From: a virus
Virus record (IMG/VR): IMGVR_UViG_3300035698_011578
Coordinates: 31,477-95,476 of that record
Length of the DNA stretch: 64,000 nucleotides
Reading direction: 5' to 3' (one strand)
Below the pieces are notes generated by a model. It was not told where the DNA came from, did not search any database, and worked only from the letters and a program-made list of their open reading frames with translations. Shown here piece by piece: positions 8,426-16,117 of the stretch (the first letter of the stretch is position 1; every line of letters begins with the position of its first letter). The position numbers and the translations under genes are program-made.

Positions 8426-8506
8426 ATGTATATAAAACAATACGAATTCTTCACATTTAATAAAGATAAGAGGAAAGATAAGGGTGATAAGAAATTAATT
8501 TACTAA
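8426..8506 (+). CDS. Very small protein with packaged-type leader
   Basis: 26 codons between the protease and the endolysin: starts MYIKQYEFFTFNKDKRKDK and is Lys-rich after the leader. It has the Y/I-K-x-Y/F-x-x-F pattern but no Glu at the usual cleavage site. Six bases after the previous stop. May be a genuine small internal protein or a truncated leader-bearing gene. Confidence 0.45.
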   Translation: MYIKQYEFFTFNKDKRKDKGDKKLIY

Positions 8507-8541
8507 TACACTAATTTGATATATAAAATAAAAATAAATTT

Positions 8542-9426
8542 ATGATTTTAAGAAAAGGAAGTAAAGGTTCGGAAGTTGCAAAATTACAAACGTTCCTAAA
8601 AATAGGTTCAGATGGCGACTTTGGTCCAAATACTGAAAAAGCTGTAAAGTCATGGCAAAGTGCAAATGGGTTATATCCAGATGGTGTAGTTGGTCCTCTG
8701 ACATGGGATGCTATGGGAATAGCAACAACTGATAATAGCGAATTAGTTTATGAAACAAGTAATGGTTTAATTATTAATAGACACTATCTACCAAAGGATG
8801 AGTATAGAAATGAGATAACTGAAAAAGATTATCTTTATCTACATCATACTGCTGGTTGGAACAACCCATTTAAGACTATTGATGACTGGGGTAGAGATAG
8901 TAGAGGTAAAATCGCTACGGAGTTTGTAGTTGGTGGACAATCTGTAACAGGTGATAATAATAAATATGATGGTGTAGTAGCACAAGCATTCCCAGAAGGA
9001 TGTTATGCATGGCACTTAGGACCAAATGGTAATCACTATATGCACACACATTCTGTTGGTGTAGAAATATGTAACTTTGGTTTCTTGAAAAATGGTAAGA
9101 CTTATTCAGGTGCAGTTGCAGCAGAGACACAAAAAGCAATATTAGAAGAATCTTATTATGGTTTTAAAGAATGGCACAGATATTCTGATGAACAATTAAA
9201 AAATACAAAACTTTTAATCCTACACGTAGCAGAAAGAGATAATATCGATGTTAGAAAAGGTATGATAGAATGGATTAAAAAAGATATAAAGAAAGCATTT
9301 ATGAAAATAGATGATGCATATTATGGTAGAGTAAAAGGTATGTGGATGCATAACAATAACTCATATCCAGATAAATCAGACCTATTTCCACAAGATGAAC
9401 TAATTGATATGCTATTAACAATATAA
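8542..9426 (+). CDS. Endolysin: peptidoglycan-binding domain plus N-acetylmuramoyl-L-alanine amidase
   Basis: 294 residues. Residues 1-60 form a PG_binding_1 domain (LRKGSKGSEVAKLQTFL, DGDFGPNTEKAVKSWQ, DGVVGPLTWDAMG). The remainder is an Amidase_2 (T7 lysozyme-like) domain with zinc/active-site sequences YLHHTAGW, CYAWHLG and SVGVEICNFG. It would cleave the amide bond between N-acetylmuramic acid and the stem peptide during lysis. No signal peptide is seen, so it presumably needs a holin; no convincing holin neighbours it. Confidence 0.93.
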   Translation: MILRKGSKGSEVAKLQTFLKIGSDGDFGPNTEKAVKSWQSANGLYPDGVVGPLTWDAMGIATTDNSELVYETSNGLIINRHYLPKDEYRNEITEKDYLYLHHTAGWNNPFKTIDDWGRDSRGKIATEFVVGGQSVTGDNNKYDGVVAQAFPEGCYAWHLGPNGNHYMHTHSVGVEICNFGFLKNGKTYSGAVAAETQKAILEESYYGFKEWHRYSDEQLKNTKLLILHVAERDNIDVRKGMIEWIKKDIKKAFMKIDDAYYGRVKGMWMHNNNSYPDKSDLFPQDELIDMLLTI

Positions 9427-9433
9427 TTATTTT

Positions 9434-10020
9434 ATGATACACATTAATAAATTTAAAATATTTGAGGAAAAACGTAGTGTAGAATCTATTTGCGATCAAT
9501 GGGATATTAAACATTATTCAATCAATCAAGATGGTAGTGTTGATGTTAATGGTAGTGAGATGAACTCCCAATTAAGTTTGGTAATGTTTCTGGATCATTC
9601 GATTGTACTGGGAATAGATTGACCAGTCTCGAAGGTTCACCAGATAGAGTAGGTGGGCATTATTATATTTATAATAACAGACTCACTTCTCTAAAAGGAT
9701 TTCCTAACTATGTTGGCGGGCAATGTGATTGTTTTGGTAATGAGATTACTAATTTAGAGGGATATACAACAGTTGTTGAAAATTTCCACTGTTCGCATAA
9801 TCCTATCTATAGTATAGTTAAACCGTTTACCAACGGTGTGTTTTTTTCTAGAGGTAGAGATAAAAATGAATTGATTGAATTATTTAATGATACTGATATG
9901 ATTAGAGGAACATCGGTTATTTTTGATAGATTAAAATGGTTTTATGAAGAAATTGGTAAAGAAGATTTATCAAGGGTGCGATTATTAGCAATTAAACATG
10001 ATTATAAAATAATAGAATAA
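9434..10020 (+). pseudogene. Frameshifted leucine-rich-repeat-like protein
   Basis: Two reading frames together resemble the intact 282-residue protein at 52288-53136. Frame 1 (9434-9622) gives MIHINKFKIFEEKRS...DQDGSVDVNG, with the packaged-type leader. From about 9559 the homologous sequence (DELPIKFGNVSGSFDCTGN) continues in the other frame to 10020, where repeats of the type F-x-C-x-x-N-x-L-T-S-L-E-G-S-P occur. The junction has lost a few codons plus a non-multiple of three relative to the paralog, and no slippery heptamer is visible. Probably a decayed gene or a sequencing error; expression of the second part alone (from 9619) is possible. Confidence 0.7.
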
Positions 10021-10024
10021 GGTA

Positions 10025-10882
10025 ATGAGTATTTTAAATTGGCAATTATTTCTGGAACATATAGGTGAAAACCCAATATCTGATATACAAGCATATATTG
10101 ATGGCATGAATAAGACTATTAGTGATAAGCTTTTCTTTTTGGATAAGATAGATTTTGATGTCATTGTCGACTTTGGTTGTGCCGATGGTACTCTATTAGA
10201 AAGTATAATGAAATCAAATCCCGATATTAGAATAATTGGATATGATTTAGATGAGAGTATGTTATCACGAACAAGAAATAAATTAGGGTCTAGTGCCTTA
10301 TTAACAAGTAATTGGGCTGATGTTATAAATGAAATATCAAAATATAAAAGTCCATTATTAAATCTAAGTTCAGTTATACACGAAGTTTATTCATATTCAC
10401 ATGGACAAATTATTAAAAAATTCTGGGATGAACAAGTCTTTGGTGATCACTTCAAATGGATATCAATTAGAGATATGATTCCATCACTTAGCTTAGAAAG
10501 AGAAGAACAATCTTTATTTAAGAATGATGTTGAAAAAGTTAGATTAAGTGCTGATAAATTCTATTTAGATTCTTTTGAAGACCACTGGGGACCTATAGAT
10601 GTTAATTATAGAACATTTATGCACTATCTCCTAAAATATAGATATAAGAAAAACTGGGATAGAGAAGTAAAAGAGAATTATTTACCTGTTTCATTAGAGA
10701 CTGTTAAAAGTAAAATTCCTAATAGCTATGAAATTTTTTATGAAGAAGATTTTTTATTAGACTTTCTCAAGAAACAAGTTAAGATAGATTTCGATATCGA
10801 CTTGACACATTCAACACATTTAAAAATGATTCTAGAAAATAAAAATAAACTTAATCAATCAGACGAGGTTACAATGTTTTAA
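10025..10882 (+). CDS. SAM-dependent methyltransferase (class I)
   Basis: 285 residues. SAM-binding motif I VDFGCADGTLLE near residue 50 and the acidic motif II IIGYDLDESML follow the Rossmann pattern. LLNLSSVIHEVYSY may be the motif IV equivalent. The substrate cannot be deduced: no N-P-P-Y/F motif typical of N6-adenine or N4-cytosine methylases is present. The start MSILNWQLFLEHIGE resembles the packaged-type leader. Preceded closely by the frameshifted repeat gene. Confidence 0.75.
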   Translation: MSILNWQLFLEHIGENPISDIQAYIDGMNKTISDKLFFLDKIDFDVIVDFGCADGTLLESIMKSNPDIRIIGYDLDESMLSRTRNKLGSSALLTSNWADVINEISKYKSPLLNLSSVIHEVYSYSHGQIIKKFWDEQVFGDHFKWISIRDMIPSLSLEREEQSLFKNDVEKVRLSADKFYLDSFEDHWGPIDVNYRTFMHYLLKYRYKKNWDREVKENYLPVSLETVKSKIPNSYEIFYEEDFLLDFLKKQVKIDFDIDLTHSTHLKMILENKNKLNQSDEVTMF

Positions 10883-10889
10883 TATATAA
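10877..10889 (+). promoter_or_regulatory. Late-type promoter box
   Basis: TTTTAATATATAA ending 4 bases before the ATG at 10893, overlapping the stop codon of the methyltransferase gene. This spacing is very short and would give an almost leaderless message. Confidence 0.45.
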
Positions 10890-10892
10890 TAA

Positions 10893-11888
10893 ATGAAGAA
10901 ATATCATTATGTTTATAGATTAGAAAACATAGATAATAATAAATATTATATTGGTTGTCGAAGCTGTAGCTGTGATCCCAAGTCCGATAACTATTTTAGC
11001 TCATCTAAGTTAGTGAAGAAACTCATTAAGAACGGGAATATTTTCAATAAGACGATATTGAAAGTTTTCAATAATAGAGAAGATGCTATATTATATGAGA
11101 TGTTTTTACATGAAAAATATAATGTATCTTTAAATAAAAATTTTTATAATAAAGTTAAACAAACTAGTAAGTTCTTTGACACAAGTGGGTTATTATTTAT
11201 AGATGGTGAGGCAGTAACATTAGAAGATTATTATAAAAATGATTCTCTAAAATACCACACAACCGATAAAGTTTCGGTTAAAAATACTAATGGTGAGACA
11301 TTACAGATTGATAAAAATGATGATAGATATATTAATGGTGAGTTAAAACATGTATCATCTGGGAGCATGGCAGTGTATCAAGATGGTAGAATTCATTATA
11401 TAACTACCAAAGAATATTATAAAAATAAAAATAAATTCACACCTACTAACCTCAACAAGGTTGCAGTAAGGGATAAAGATAAAACATTTCTAATAGATAA
11501 AAACGATGAGAGATTTATTAATGGTGATTTGAAATCTGTACACCACGGGAAGGTTTTATGCAAGGACATAAACGGAAATATTCTATATGTTACAAAAAAA
11601 TATTTCTTAGAAAATAAATTAGTAGGGATAAACAAAGATAATATAAGTGGAAACAATAACCCAAATTCTAAAAAAATTGGAATATTTAATAATTTTGATG
11701 AGTTAATTTTTCTATGCGATGGTAACTTTGAAAAAATATGCAATGATAATGATTTACCATATAGTACACTAAAAAAATCCTATATAAAAAATGGTAAAAA
11801 AATTTATAATAGTAAAAGAGGAAAAACTGAAGCTATGAATAGAAATAACGAAAAATATATTAATTGGTATGCGAAAATACTAATTTAA
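10893..11888 (+). CDS. GIY-YIG family homing-type endonuclease
   Basis: 331 residues. The N-terminus (YHYVYRLENIDNNKYYIGC) has the Y-V-Y ... Y-I-G signature of the GIY-YIG nuclease fold, with a following Glu in ILYEMFLHEKY. The rest contains repeated blocks of the type NTNGE / DKNDERFINGDL, which may bind DNA. Free-standing nucleases of this type are mobile in large phages. It converges with the 11880 gene, with a 9-base overlap. Confidence 0.75.
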   Translation: MKKYHYVYRLENIDNNKYYIGCRSCSCDPKSDNYFSSSKLVKKLIKNGNIFNKTILKVFNNREDAILYEMFLHEKYNVSLNKNFYNKVKQTSKFFDTSGLLFIDGEAVTLEDYYKNDSLKYHTTDKVSVKNTNGETLQIDKNDDRYINGELKHVSSGSMAVYQDGRIHYITTKEYYKNKNKFTPTNLNKVAVRDKDKTFLIDKNDERFINGDLKSVHHGKVLCKDINGNILYVTKKYFLENKLVGINKDNISGNNNPNSKKIGIFNNFDELIFLCDGNFEKICNDNDLPYSTLKKSYIKNGKKIYNSKRGKTEAMNRNNEKYINWYAKILI

Positions 11889-12308
11889 TTCTTTTAAATA
11901 ATTTAAGTTTCTTTTAATTTTCTTCTTTCTTATAAGATTTTTAAATTCAATTAACATAGGTAAAGGGATATCAATATCTCTGTTCTTGAATTCTCCTAAT
12001 ATTTCTTCTTCTGTAAAACACCATTCGACAATTCCATCACTCCATTGGTCTAACCACAAACCCCATCCTTTTTTACCAATCAATACAGATTTTACAATGT
12101 TTGGGTGTCTGGTGATTATTTCACTATTCTTGTAACGACCATCTTCATATAATCTGAAACATTCTTTACAGTCTAAACCATTCACATCATATGTTACATC
12201 AGTTGAAGTTCCACAGAAATCAATTAACCCTCTTCTATTTAGAAGGAAGAAAAAATCGAACATTCTATTAAAATTCTCGGAATATTTTTTAACCTTTTTA
12301 TTTTTCAT
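11880..12308 (-). CDS. Hypothetical protein
   Basis: 142 residues, starting MKNKKVKKYSENFNRMFDFFF, with a Trp-rich centre (GKKGWGLWLDQWSDGIVEWCF). No recognised motif. Two bases downstream of the 12310 gene on the same strand and overlapping the GIY-YIG gene end on the other. Function unknown. Confidence 0.65.
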   Translation of the reverse strand: MKNKKVKKYSENFNRMFDFFFLLNRRGLIDFCGTSTDVTYDVNGLDCKECFRLYEDGRYKNSEIITRHPNIVKSVLIGKKGWGLWLDQWSDGIVEWCFTEEEILGEFKNRDIDIPLPMLIEFKNLIRKKKIKRNLNYLKELN

Positions 12309-12309
12309 A

Positions 12310-12513
12310 TTATTTACCTTTTACAGTTTTCATTGATTTTTCAACTTGCTTTCTTCTTGTTGCAATTCTTTGTAGTTCTTTCTCCACAAATTTTCTAATC
12401 TCCATATATTTACCAACTTTACAACCTTTCATTATTAAGATTGAAGTCATCGCGGCTAGTGACATTTGCTTAGAATAAAGCCCCTCTATTAATTTAACCC
12501 ATTTTTCTTCCAT
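12310..12513 (-). CDS. Small basic hypothetical protein
   Basis: 67 residues, starting MEEKWVKLIEGLYSKQMSLAAM, with a basic C-terminal helix (LQRIATRRKQVEKSMKTVKGK). Could be a small helical DNA- or protein-binding factor. Operon with 11880-12308. Confidence 0.6.
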   Translation of the reverse strand: MEEKWVKLIEGLYSKQMSLAAMTSILIMKGCKVGKYMEIRKFVEKELQRIATRRKQVEKSMKTVKGK

Positions 12514-12580
12514 GATATTTAAGTTTTATAAAGATACGGAATATTATTTAATATTCAATAACTTTTGTTAATTTTTGCTT

Positions 12581-13633
12581 TCATAAAGATAAGGAATACA
12601 CCTCTTCTTTATCTAATATTAGTTTGAAGTTATACCCGTTCTCTTTGTATGACTTAATTTTATCCAACATATTCTGTTCATCATAAGTCCAAGAACTTTT
12701 TATTTCGACTAACTCATTTGTGTCTACTAAATAAAAGTCTGGTATAGAAGTTCTTTCGGTTTTTATATTTGTGTCGAAATATTGTATTCTTAAACTTTCA
12801 ACTTCATATTTTATTTTACCATCATCTAACAACTTAGCATATTCTAATTCATAAGAACTTCTTAACCAATATTTTTTACCTTCCCAACTAACATGATAGC
12901 AAGATTTATATGGATATATCGGTGTGTCAGAGAATGATTGTCTTCCTTTTTTAATAGCCAATCTACCACTCTCACTATTGTTTCTAGTTTTTATGTTTAG
13001 TCGTTTAAATAACATATATACTGTCTGGTAGTTAATATTATATTTTTCTCCTATTTCAACCATTGAATCAGTTTTATATTCATTTTTCAATTTCATAACT
13101 ATTCTATAATACTCATCATAAAAATATATAGTACCAACTTTTGTTAAATTAAAGCCAAATTTAATGAAGCTTTTTGATCCACCTTTATACCAAAATTTAC
13201 ACATATCTGGGTAAATACATTCTTCTTGACCACATATTTTGCAAATTTTCTTTTGACATTTACAACATTTACTATTATTTATACTAGCATTTAATTTTAT
13301 TTTCATATCAACTCCACACTTTTTACATTTAGATTGTTTAAAACAATCTCTATTCACAAAACTTTGAGAGTATTTTGATGAACAACTTTTACAACAACAT
13401 TTCCTATACTTATCTTTATTATACATATTCTCGCTAAGTCCTAATTCATATATTTTATTACAATATAAACATGTAATTTCATAAATTTTACAATTTAACT
13501 TTTTTGTTTCACTTCTTTTCTCTTTTATTTTTAGTTTTTTAGGATTCATATCACAATTTGTGAGATGTGCACCAAATTGTTGATGTTTTACATATTCAAT
13601 TTCACTATTACAATGTTTACATGTTTTTTTCAT
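12581..13633 (-). CDS. PD-(D/E)XK homing-type endonuclease with zinc fingers
   Basis: 350 residues. The N-terminal ~150 residues hold many Cys pairs (CKHC, CLYC, CKSC, CKKC, CKCQ, CKICG), typical of zinc fingers in mobile nucleases. The middle has a helix-turn-helix-like segment (MVEIGEKYNINYQTVYMLFKRL). The C-terminus carries LRSSYELEYAKLLDD, then IPDFYL and LVEIKSSW, the E ... PD ... ExK arrangement of PD-(D/E)XK homing endonucleases related to Vsr-type enzymes. It lies just downstream of tRNA operon 1, a common insertion neighbourhood for such genes. Confidence 0.78.
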   Translation of the reverse strand: MKKTCKHCNSEIEYVKHQQFGAHLTNCDMNPKKLKIKEKRSETKKLNCKIYEITCLYCNKIYELGLSENMYNKDKYRKCCCKSCSSKYSQSFVNRDCFKQSKCKKCGVDMKIKLNASINNSKCCKCQKKICKICGQEECIYPDMCKFWYKGGSKSFIKFGFNLTKVGTIYFYDEYYRIVMKLKNEYKTDSMVEIGEKYNINYQTVYMLFKRLNIKTRNNSESGRLAIKKGRQSFSDTPIYPYKSCYHVSWEGKKYWLRSSYELEYAKLLDDGKIKYEVESLRIQYFDTNIKTERTSIPDFYLVDTNELVEIKSSWTYDEQNMLDKIKSYKENGYNFKLILDKEEVYSLSL

Positions 13634-13701
13634 ACTTTATATATTAAAATATCAAAGCGTTAAAATTGAAACGAACCAGTATTTTTCGTTTTAGTTTAGA
13701 G

Positions 13702-13772
13702 AGCAGGATACCTTAATCGAAAAGGCGACTCAATATTGGAAGTATCGTATGTTACCACTACACCAATCCTGC
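13702..13772 (-). tRNA. tRNA-Gly(UCC)
   Basis: Acceptor GCAGGAT/ATCCTGC, D stem GTGT/ACAT, anticodon stem CGATA/TATTG with loop CTTCCAA, T stem GCCTT/AAGGT, discriminator U. Last gene of tRNA operon 1. No encoded CCA. Confidence 0.93.
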
Positions 13773-13780
13773 ATTTTTTG

Positions 13781-13852
13781 AGCAGTAAGGGAATTATGAT
13801 ATCCCGACCTCGACCTTGGCAAGGTCGCACTCTTCCTCTGAGCTATTACTGC
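13781..13852 (-). tRNA. tRNA-Gly(GCC)
   Basis: Acceptor GCAGTAA/TTACTGC, D arm GCTC...GAGT, anticodon stem CGACC/GGTCG with loop TTGCCAA, discriminator U as usual for Gly. With the UCC isoacceptor it covers all four Gly codons, all four of which occur in the operon leader ORF. Confidence 0.94.
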
Positions 13853-13861
13853 AATTTATTG

Positions 13862-13938
13862 TGTTATGGCGCAGAGAGGAATCGAACCTCAACACACTCA
13901 CATTTCTTAGTAGAGAAGTCAAAAAACGAACCCTCTAG
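13862..13938 (-). tRNA. Degenerate tRNA-like sequence (Ser ACU-like loop)
   Basis: A good T arm (GAGG TTCGATT CCTC) and a 3' end GCGCCA-like sequence are present, and a loop CTACTAA (anticodon ACU) lies upstream, but the anticodon stem is poor and no 5' acceptor strand complementary to the 3' end is visible. Either a decayed tRNA or one of the aberrant tRNA forms seen elsewhere in this window. Amino acid not assigned. Confidence 0.4.
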
Positions 13939-14014
13939 TGGAAGCGATGGGAATCGAACCCACCAAACAATCTGGTTGCAAACCAAATTCGCCAGCCTTG
14001 GAACATGCGCCCCC
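13939..14014 (-). tRNA. tRNA-Ala(UGC)
   Basis: Acceptor GGGGGCG/CGCTTCC (two G-U pairs), anticodon stem TTTGG/CCAGA with loop TTTGCAA, T stem GTGGG/CCCAT, discriminator A. The D arm is somewhat irregular. Second gene of operon 1; Ala codons GCG and GCA occur in the operon leader ORF. Confidence 0.85.
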
Positions 14015-14024
14015 GTTTTATTAG

Positions 14025-14101
14025 TTGGTGAAGAGGGACTCGAACCCTCATGTGACCAATTACCATTTCAACACGATATAAGCGTGAGTGGATATTCACC
14101 A
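14025..14101 (-). tRNA. tRNA-Ile(UAU), aberrant: D-arm sequence lies 3' of the anticodon arm
   Basis: Perfect acceptor TGGTGAA/TTCACCA, discriminator A and T arm (GAGGG TTCGAGT CCCTC). After TA only five bases (TCCAC) precede an anticodon arm CACG-CTTATAT-CGTG (anticodon UAU). A 21-base segment with the D-loop-like AATTGGT then follows before the T arm. The same layout and the same 77-base length occur in tRNA-Ile(GAU) at 36127. First gene of operon 1, whose leader contains AUA codons. Confidence 0.6.
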
Positions 14102-14107
14102 ATAAAA

Positions 14108-14140
14108 AAAAGCAGTCACTTTTTGAAAGTGACTGCTTTT
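14108..14140 (-). terminator. Intrinsic terminator / attenuator of tRNA operon 1
   Basis: 15-bp stem AAAAGCAGTCACTTT / AAAGTGACTGCTTTT, 3-base loop, then a T8 run on the minus strand, lying between the leader ORF and the first tRNA. Its 5' arm (CAGTCACTT) can instead pair over 9 positions (three G-U) with GGGTGGCTG inside the leader ORF at 14180-14188, giving an antiterminator. Confidence 0.85.
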
Positions 14141-14164
14141 TAATTTTTTAATATTTCTGAGATA

Positions 14165-14245
14165 TTAAATAACATAATTCAGCCACCCGAAGTTCCCTCC
14201 TGCTATACCGTTGCCGTTTGCCGCTATGTTATTAATTGTTCTCAT
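14165..14245 (-). CDS. tRNA operon 1 leader peptide (Gly/Ala/Ile/Asn-rich)
   Basis: 26 codons, starting MRTINNIA. Residues 8-20 read AANGNGIAGGNFG: five Gly codons (GGC, GGT, GGA, GGG, GGG), three Ala (GCG, GCA, GCA) and two Ile AUA. The tRNAs downstream are Ile(UAU), Ala(UGC), an unassigned one, Gly(GCC) and Gly(UCC). G+C-rich codons such as GCG, GGC and GGG are unusual in this A+T-rich genome, which argues for selection on codon identity. The 3' third overlaps the antiterminator strand. Its first eight residues resemble those of leader 2 (MTTITNIA). Inferred role: ribosome-stalling sensor of charged tRNA; I see no sign that the peptide itself acts. Confidence 0.75.
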   Translation of the reverse strand: MRTINNIAANGNGIAGGNFGWLNYVI

Positions 14246-14271
14246 TGTTATAATTTTTCTTTTTACTGTTG

Positions 14272-14284
14272 TTATATATTAAAG
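14272..14284 (-). promoter_or_regulatory. Late-type box upstream of leader 1
   Basis: CTTTAATATATAA on the minus strand, about 27 bases before the leader ATG and 40 bases downstream of the host-type promoter. Operon 1 may therefore be transcribed both early and late. Confidence 0.6.
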
Positions 14285-14323
14285 TTTTATTCTCTCTTTT
14301 GTTGTTTTTCGTATTATCTTATG

Positions 14324-14355
14324 CAAATATAAGGCAAAAGTTTTAATTATCCAAA
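14324..14355 (-). promoter_or_regulatory. Host-type promoter of tRNA operon 1
   Basis: Minus strand TTTGG (14351-14355) and TATATTTG (14324-14331) are 19 bases apart. The sequence ATAAATTTGGATAATTAAAA and much of what follows is nearly identical to the promoters of operons 3 and 4. It overlaps the 3' end of the glycosyltransferase gene. Confidence 0.85.
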
Positions 14356-15327
14356 TTTATTTACACTTTTCTTCATAATTTTAAAATAATCTGATATAGT
14401 TTTTTCATAACTTTCCCTCTCTTTGTAATTCTCAACAATATAATTGTAGTTGTCTTTCAATTCTAATACACCGTTAATAACATTATCTATCCTAATACTA
14501 GGAACATTTTTCAAGAAACACATCCTATTAAAATCATTAATCATCACACCATTACCATTAACCAATTCAGGTAATCCACCAGATGATGTGTATAGAATAG
14601 GTAACTTACATTTAACTGCTTGACAAGTTACTTTAGAACCAGCATCTCTAAAAAATGGTGAGATGAATGCATCACACATACTAATAAGATTACACATCTC
14701 TGTCCTATCATCTATATAACCATATTTGATTATATTTTCAGGTAGTTCTTCAATATCACACTCACCTATCAGATAAAATAAATCATTGTCAAATATTTTT
14801 GACATGGCTATAATAGTTGATAAACGTTTACCCTCTCTCTCCCAATTACTACAAGAACTAATCCATTTAAACACCTGATTAGATTCCTTTTTATCCGGAT
14901 TATAATCTTCAGAATTATTTAATATGACAATATCATTATCATATTCTACATCATAAAGTTCTTTAAGTGTGTTCTTTGAATAATTTGATATAAATATAAC
15001 AAAATCTGATTGATAACCGGCATCTATATGTAACTTATTTTTATAATCGAATTCTTTTCTCCAATAAATACCATCCATTCTTTTAACTTTGGGTATATTA
15101 TTCAATTCAGACCACTCTAATACTTCTTTAGAATAAAATGTGTTTGTTATAATAATATCTGCTAATTTGTAATCAGATACACGATTAAACCCATAATTAC
15201 CTGCATACCTACACAAGTCGTGCATTATATCATTTTCTTTAGGCCCGAAAGATTTGACACTATGAAGTGTATTACTTACTCTATTATTTGAGCAATCATA
15301 ATAATTTTTAAGCATTTCTCTTTTCAT
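14347..15327 (-). CDS. Glycosyltransferase, GT4-like (GT-B fold)
   Basis: 326 residues. The C-terminal half has the GT-B pattern: FKWISSCSNWEREGKRLSTI, FYLIGECDIEELPENI, YGYIDDRTEMCNLISMCDAFISPFF, then a SKVTCQAVKCKLPILYTSSGG donor-binding segment, equivalent to the E-x7-E region of GT4 enzymes. It probably transfers a sugar from an NDP donor; the acceptor could be phage DNA, virion protein or host surface glycan. Overlaps the RNA ligase stop region by 20 bases on the same strand, so translationally coupled. Confidence 0.8.
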   Translation of the reverse strand: MKREMLKNYYDCSNNRVSNTLHSVKSFGPKENDIMHDLCRYAGNYGFNRVSDYKLADIIITNTFYSKEVLEWSELNNIPKVKRMDGIYWRKEFDYKNKLHIDAGYQSDFVIFISNYSKNTLKELYDVEYDNDIVILNNSEDYNPDKKESNQVFKWISSCSNWEREGKRLSTIIAMSKIFDNDLFYLIGECDIEELPENIIKYGYIDDRTEMCNLISMCDAFISPFFRDAGSKVTCQAVKCKLPILYTSSGGLPELVNGNGVMINDFNRMCFLKNVPSIRIDNVINGVLELKDNYNYIVENYKERESYEKTISDYFKIMKKSVNKFG

Positions 15328-16081
15328 TTACCCACCAATCTGTTTTAATTTTCAACATAGTATCATCATCTTCGAAGTGTAATATCCAACCTTCTTTATT
15401 CTCTACATCCTTCTTCAATTCCAATATATCAGTTAATGAGTATGAATATTCATTAACAATTGGAACCTCATCTATATCTTTAATATCTAAGTACTTACCA
15501 GTTTTATTACATCTCAATTTAAGAAGAACCATATCCTCATAATCATACTCAACATATAATTTCTCACCTATTAATTCGAATATTGGTTGTTTATTTTGTA
15601 ATAAGCAAGATTCTATAAATTTATAATATTTAGGATTTTCTAAATATTTATTACCAGAAACATTTGTTTTAGTATAGAATCCCTTTTTTGTCTGTGATGT
15701 AATACTACCATCAGGTAACATGATGAAAGTTAATAAGAAACCATCTAACTTTTCAGTTATATTTTTAATTGGTTTATCTATAAATTTATCCAGTACACAA
15801 TGTTTATATTGATCTAATTCCCAGAATTTGCTTAACATTAAATTTCTACGAAATAAAGAACCATCATCATTAAATGTGAAGGATAGCCCTTTTAGTTCAA
15901 GTGCATTAATATTTGGTTTATCTATAATAGGTAATTTGAAATTATTATAAGTGGCATGTCTATAACCGAATATAGATAAATCATAACTATTTATTATGAA
16001 ATTACTTTCATAGAAATACATCTTAGGATTAGATTCAATTATTTCTAAACATTCTGTATATTCTGGTAGGTAAAAACTCAT
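15308..16081 (-). CDS. RNA ligase, T4 Rnl1-like
   Basis: 257 residues. Nucleotidyltransferase motifs in order: motif I ITEKLDGFLLTF (KxDG, catalytic Lys near 110), motif III/IIIa IFELIGEKLYVEY, motif IV EGWILHFED, motif V MLKIKTDWWVNEK. These define the covalent nucleotidyltransferase fold; phage T4 Rnl1 seals tRNAs cleaved by host anticodon nucleases. The genome also carries a Pnkp-like kinase (50684) and many tRNA genes, which supports a tRNA-repair role. It is shorter than T4 Rnl1 (374), so the C-terminal specificity domain is reduced or absent. Confidence 0.85.
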   Translation of the reverse strand: MSFYLPEYTECLEIIESNPKMYFYESNFIINSYDLSIFGYRHATYNNFKLPIIDKPNINALELKGLSFTFNDDGSLFRRNLMLSKFWELDQYKHCVLDKFIDKPIKNITEKLDGFLLTFIMLPDGSITSQTKKGFYTKTNVSGNKYLENPKYYKFIESCLLQNKQPIFELIGEKLYVEYDYEDMVLLKLRCNKTGKYLDIKDIDEVPIVNEYSYSLTDILELKKDVENKEGWILHFEDDDTMLKIKTDWWVNEKRNA

Positions 16082-16117
16082 TTATATTTTATTGATAAAA
16101 ACTAAATTTGTTTACTA

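Noticed and set aside
13736-14143. Open frame of 135 codons on the plus strand
   Set aside because: It is antisense to tRNA operon 1; its residues (RNRTSTHSHF, GNRTHQTIW, EEGLEPSCDQLP) are the typical false peptides produced by reading tRNA genes backwards.
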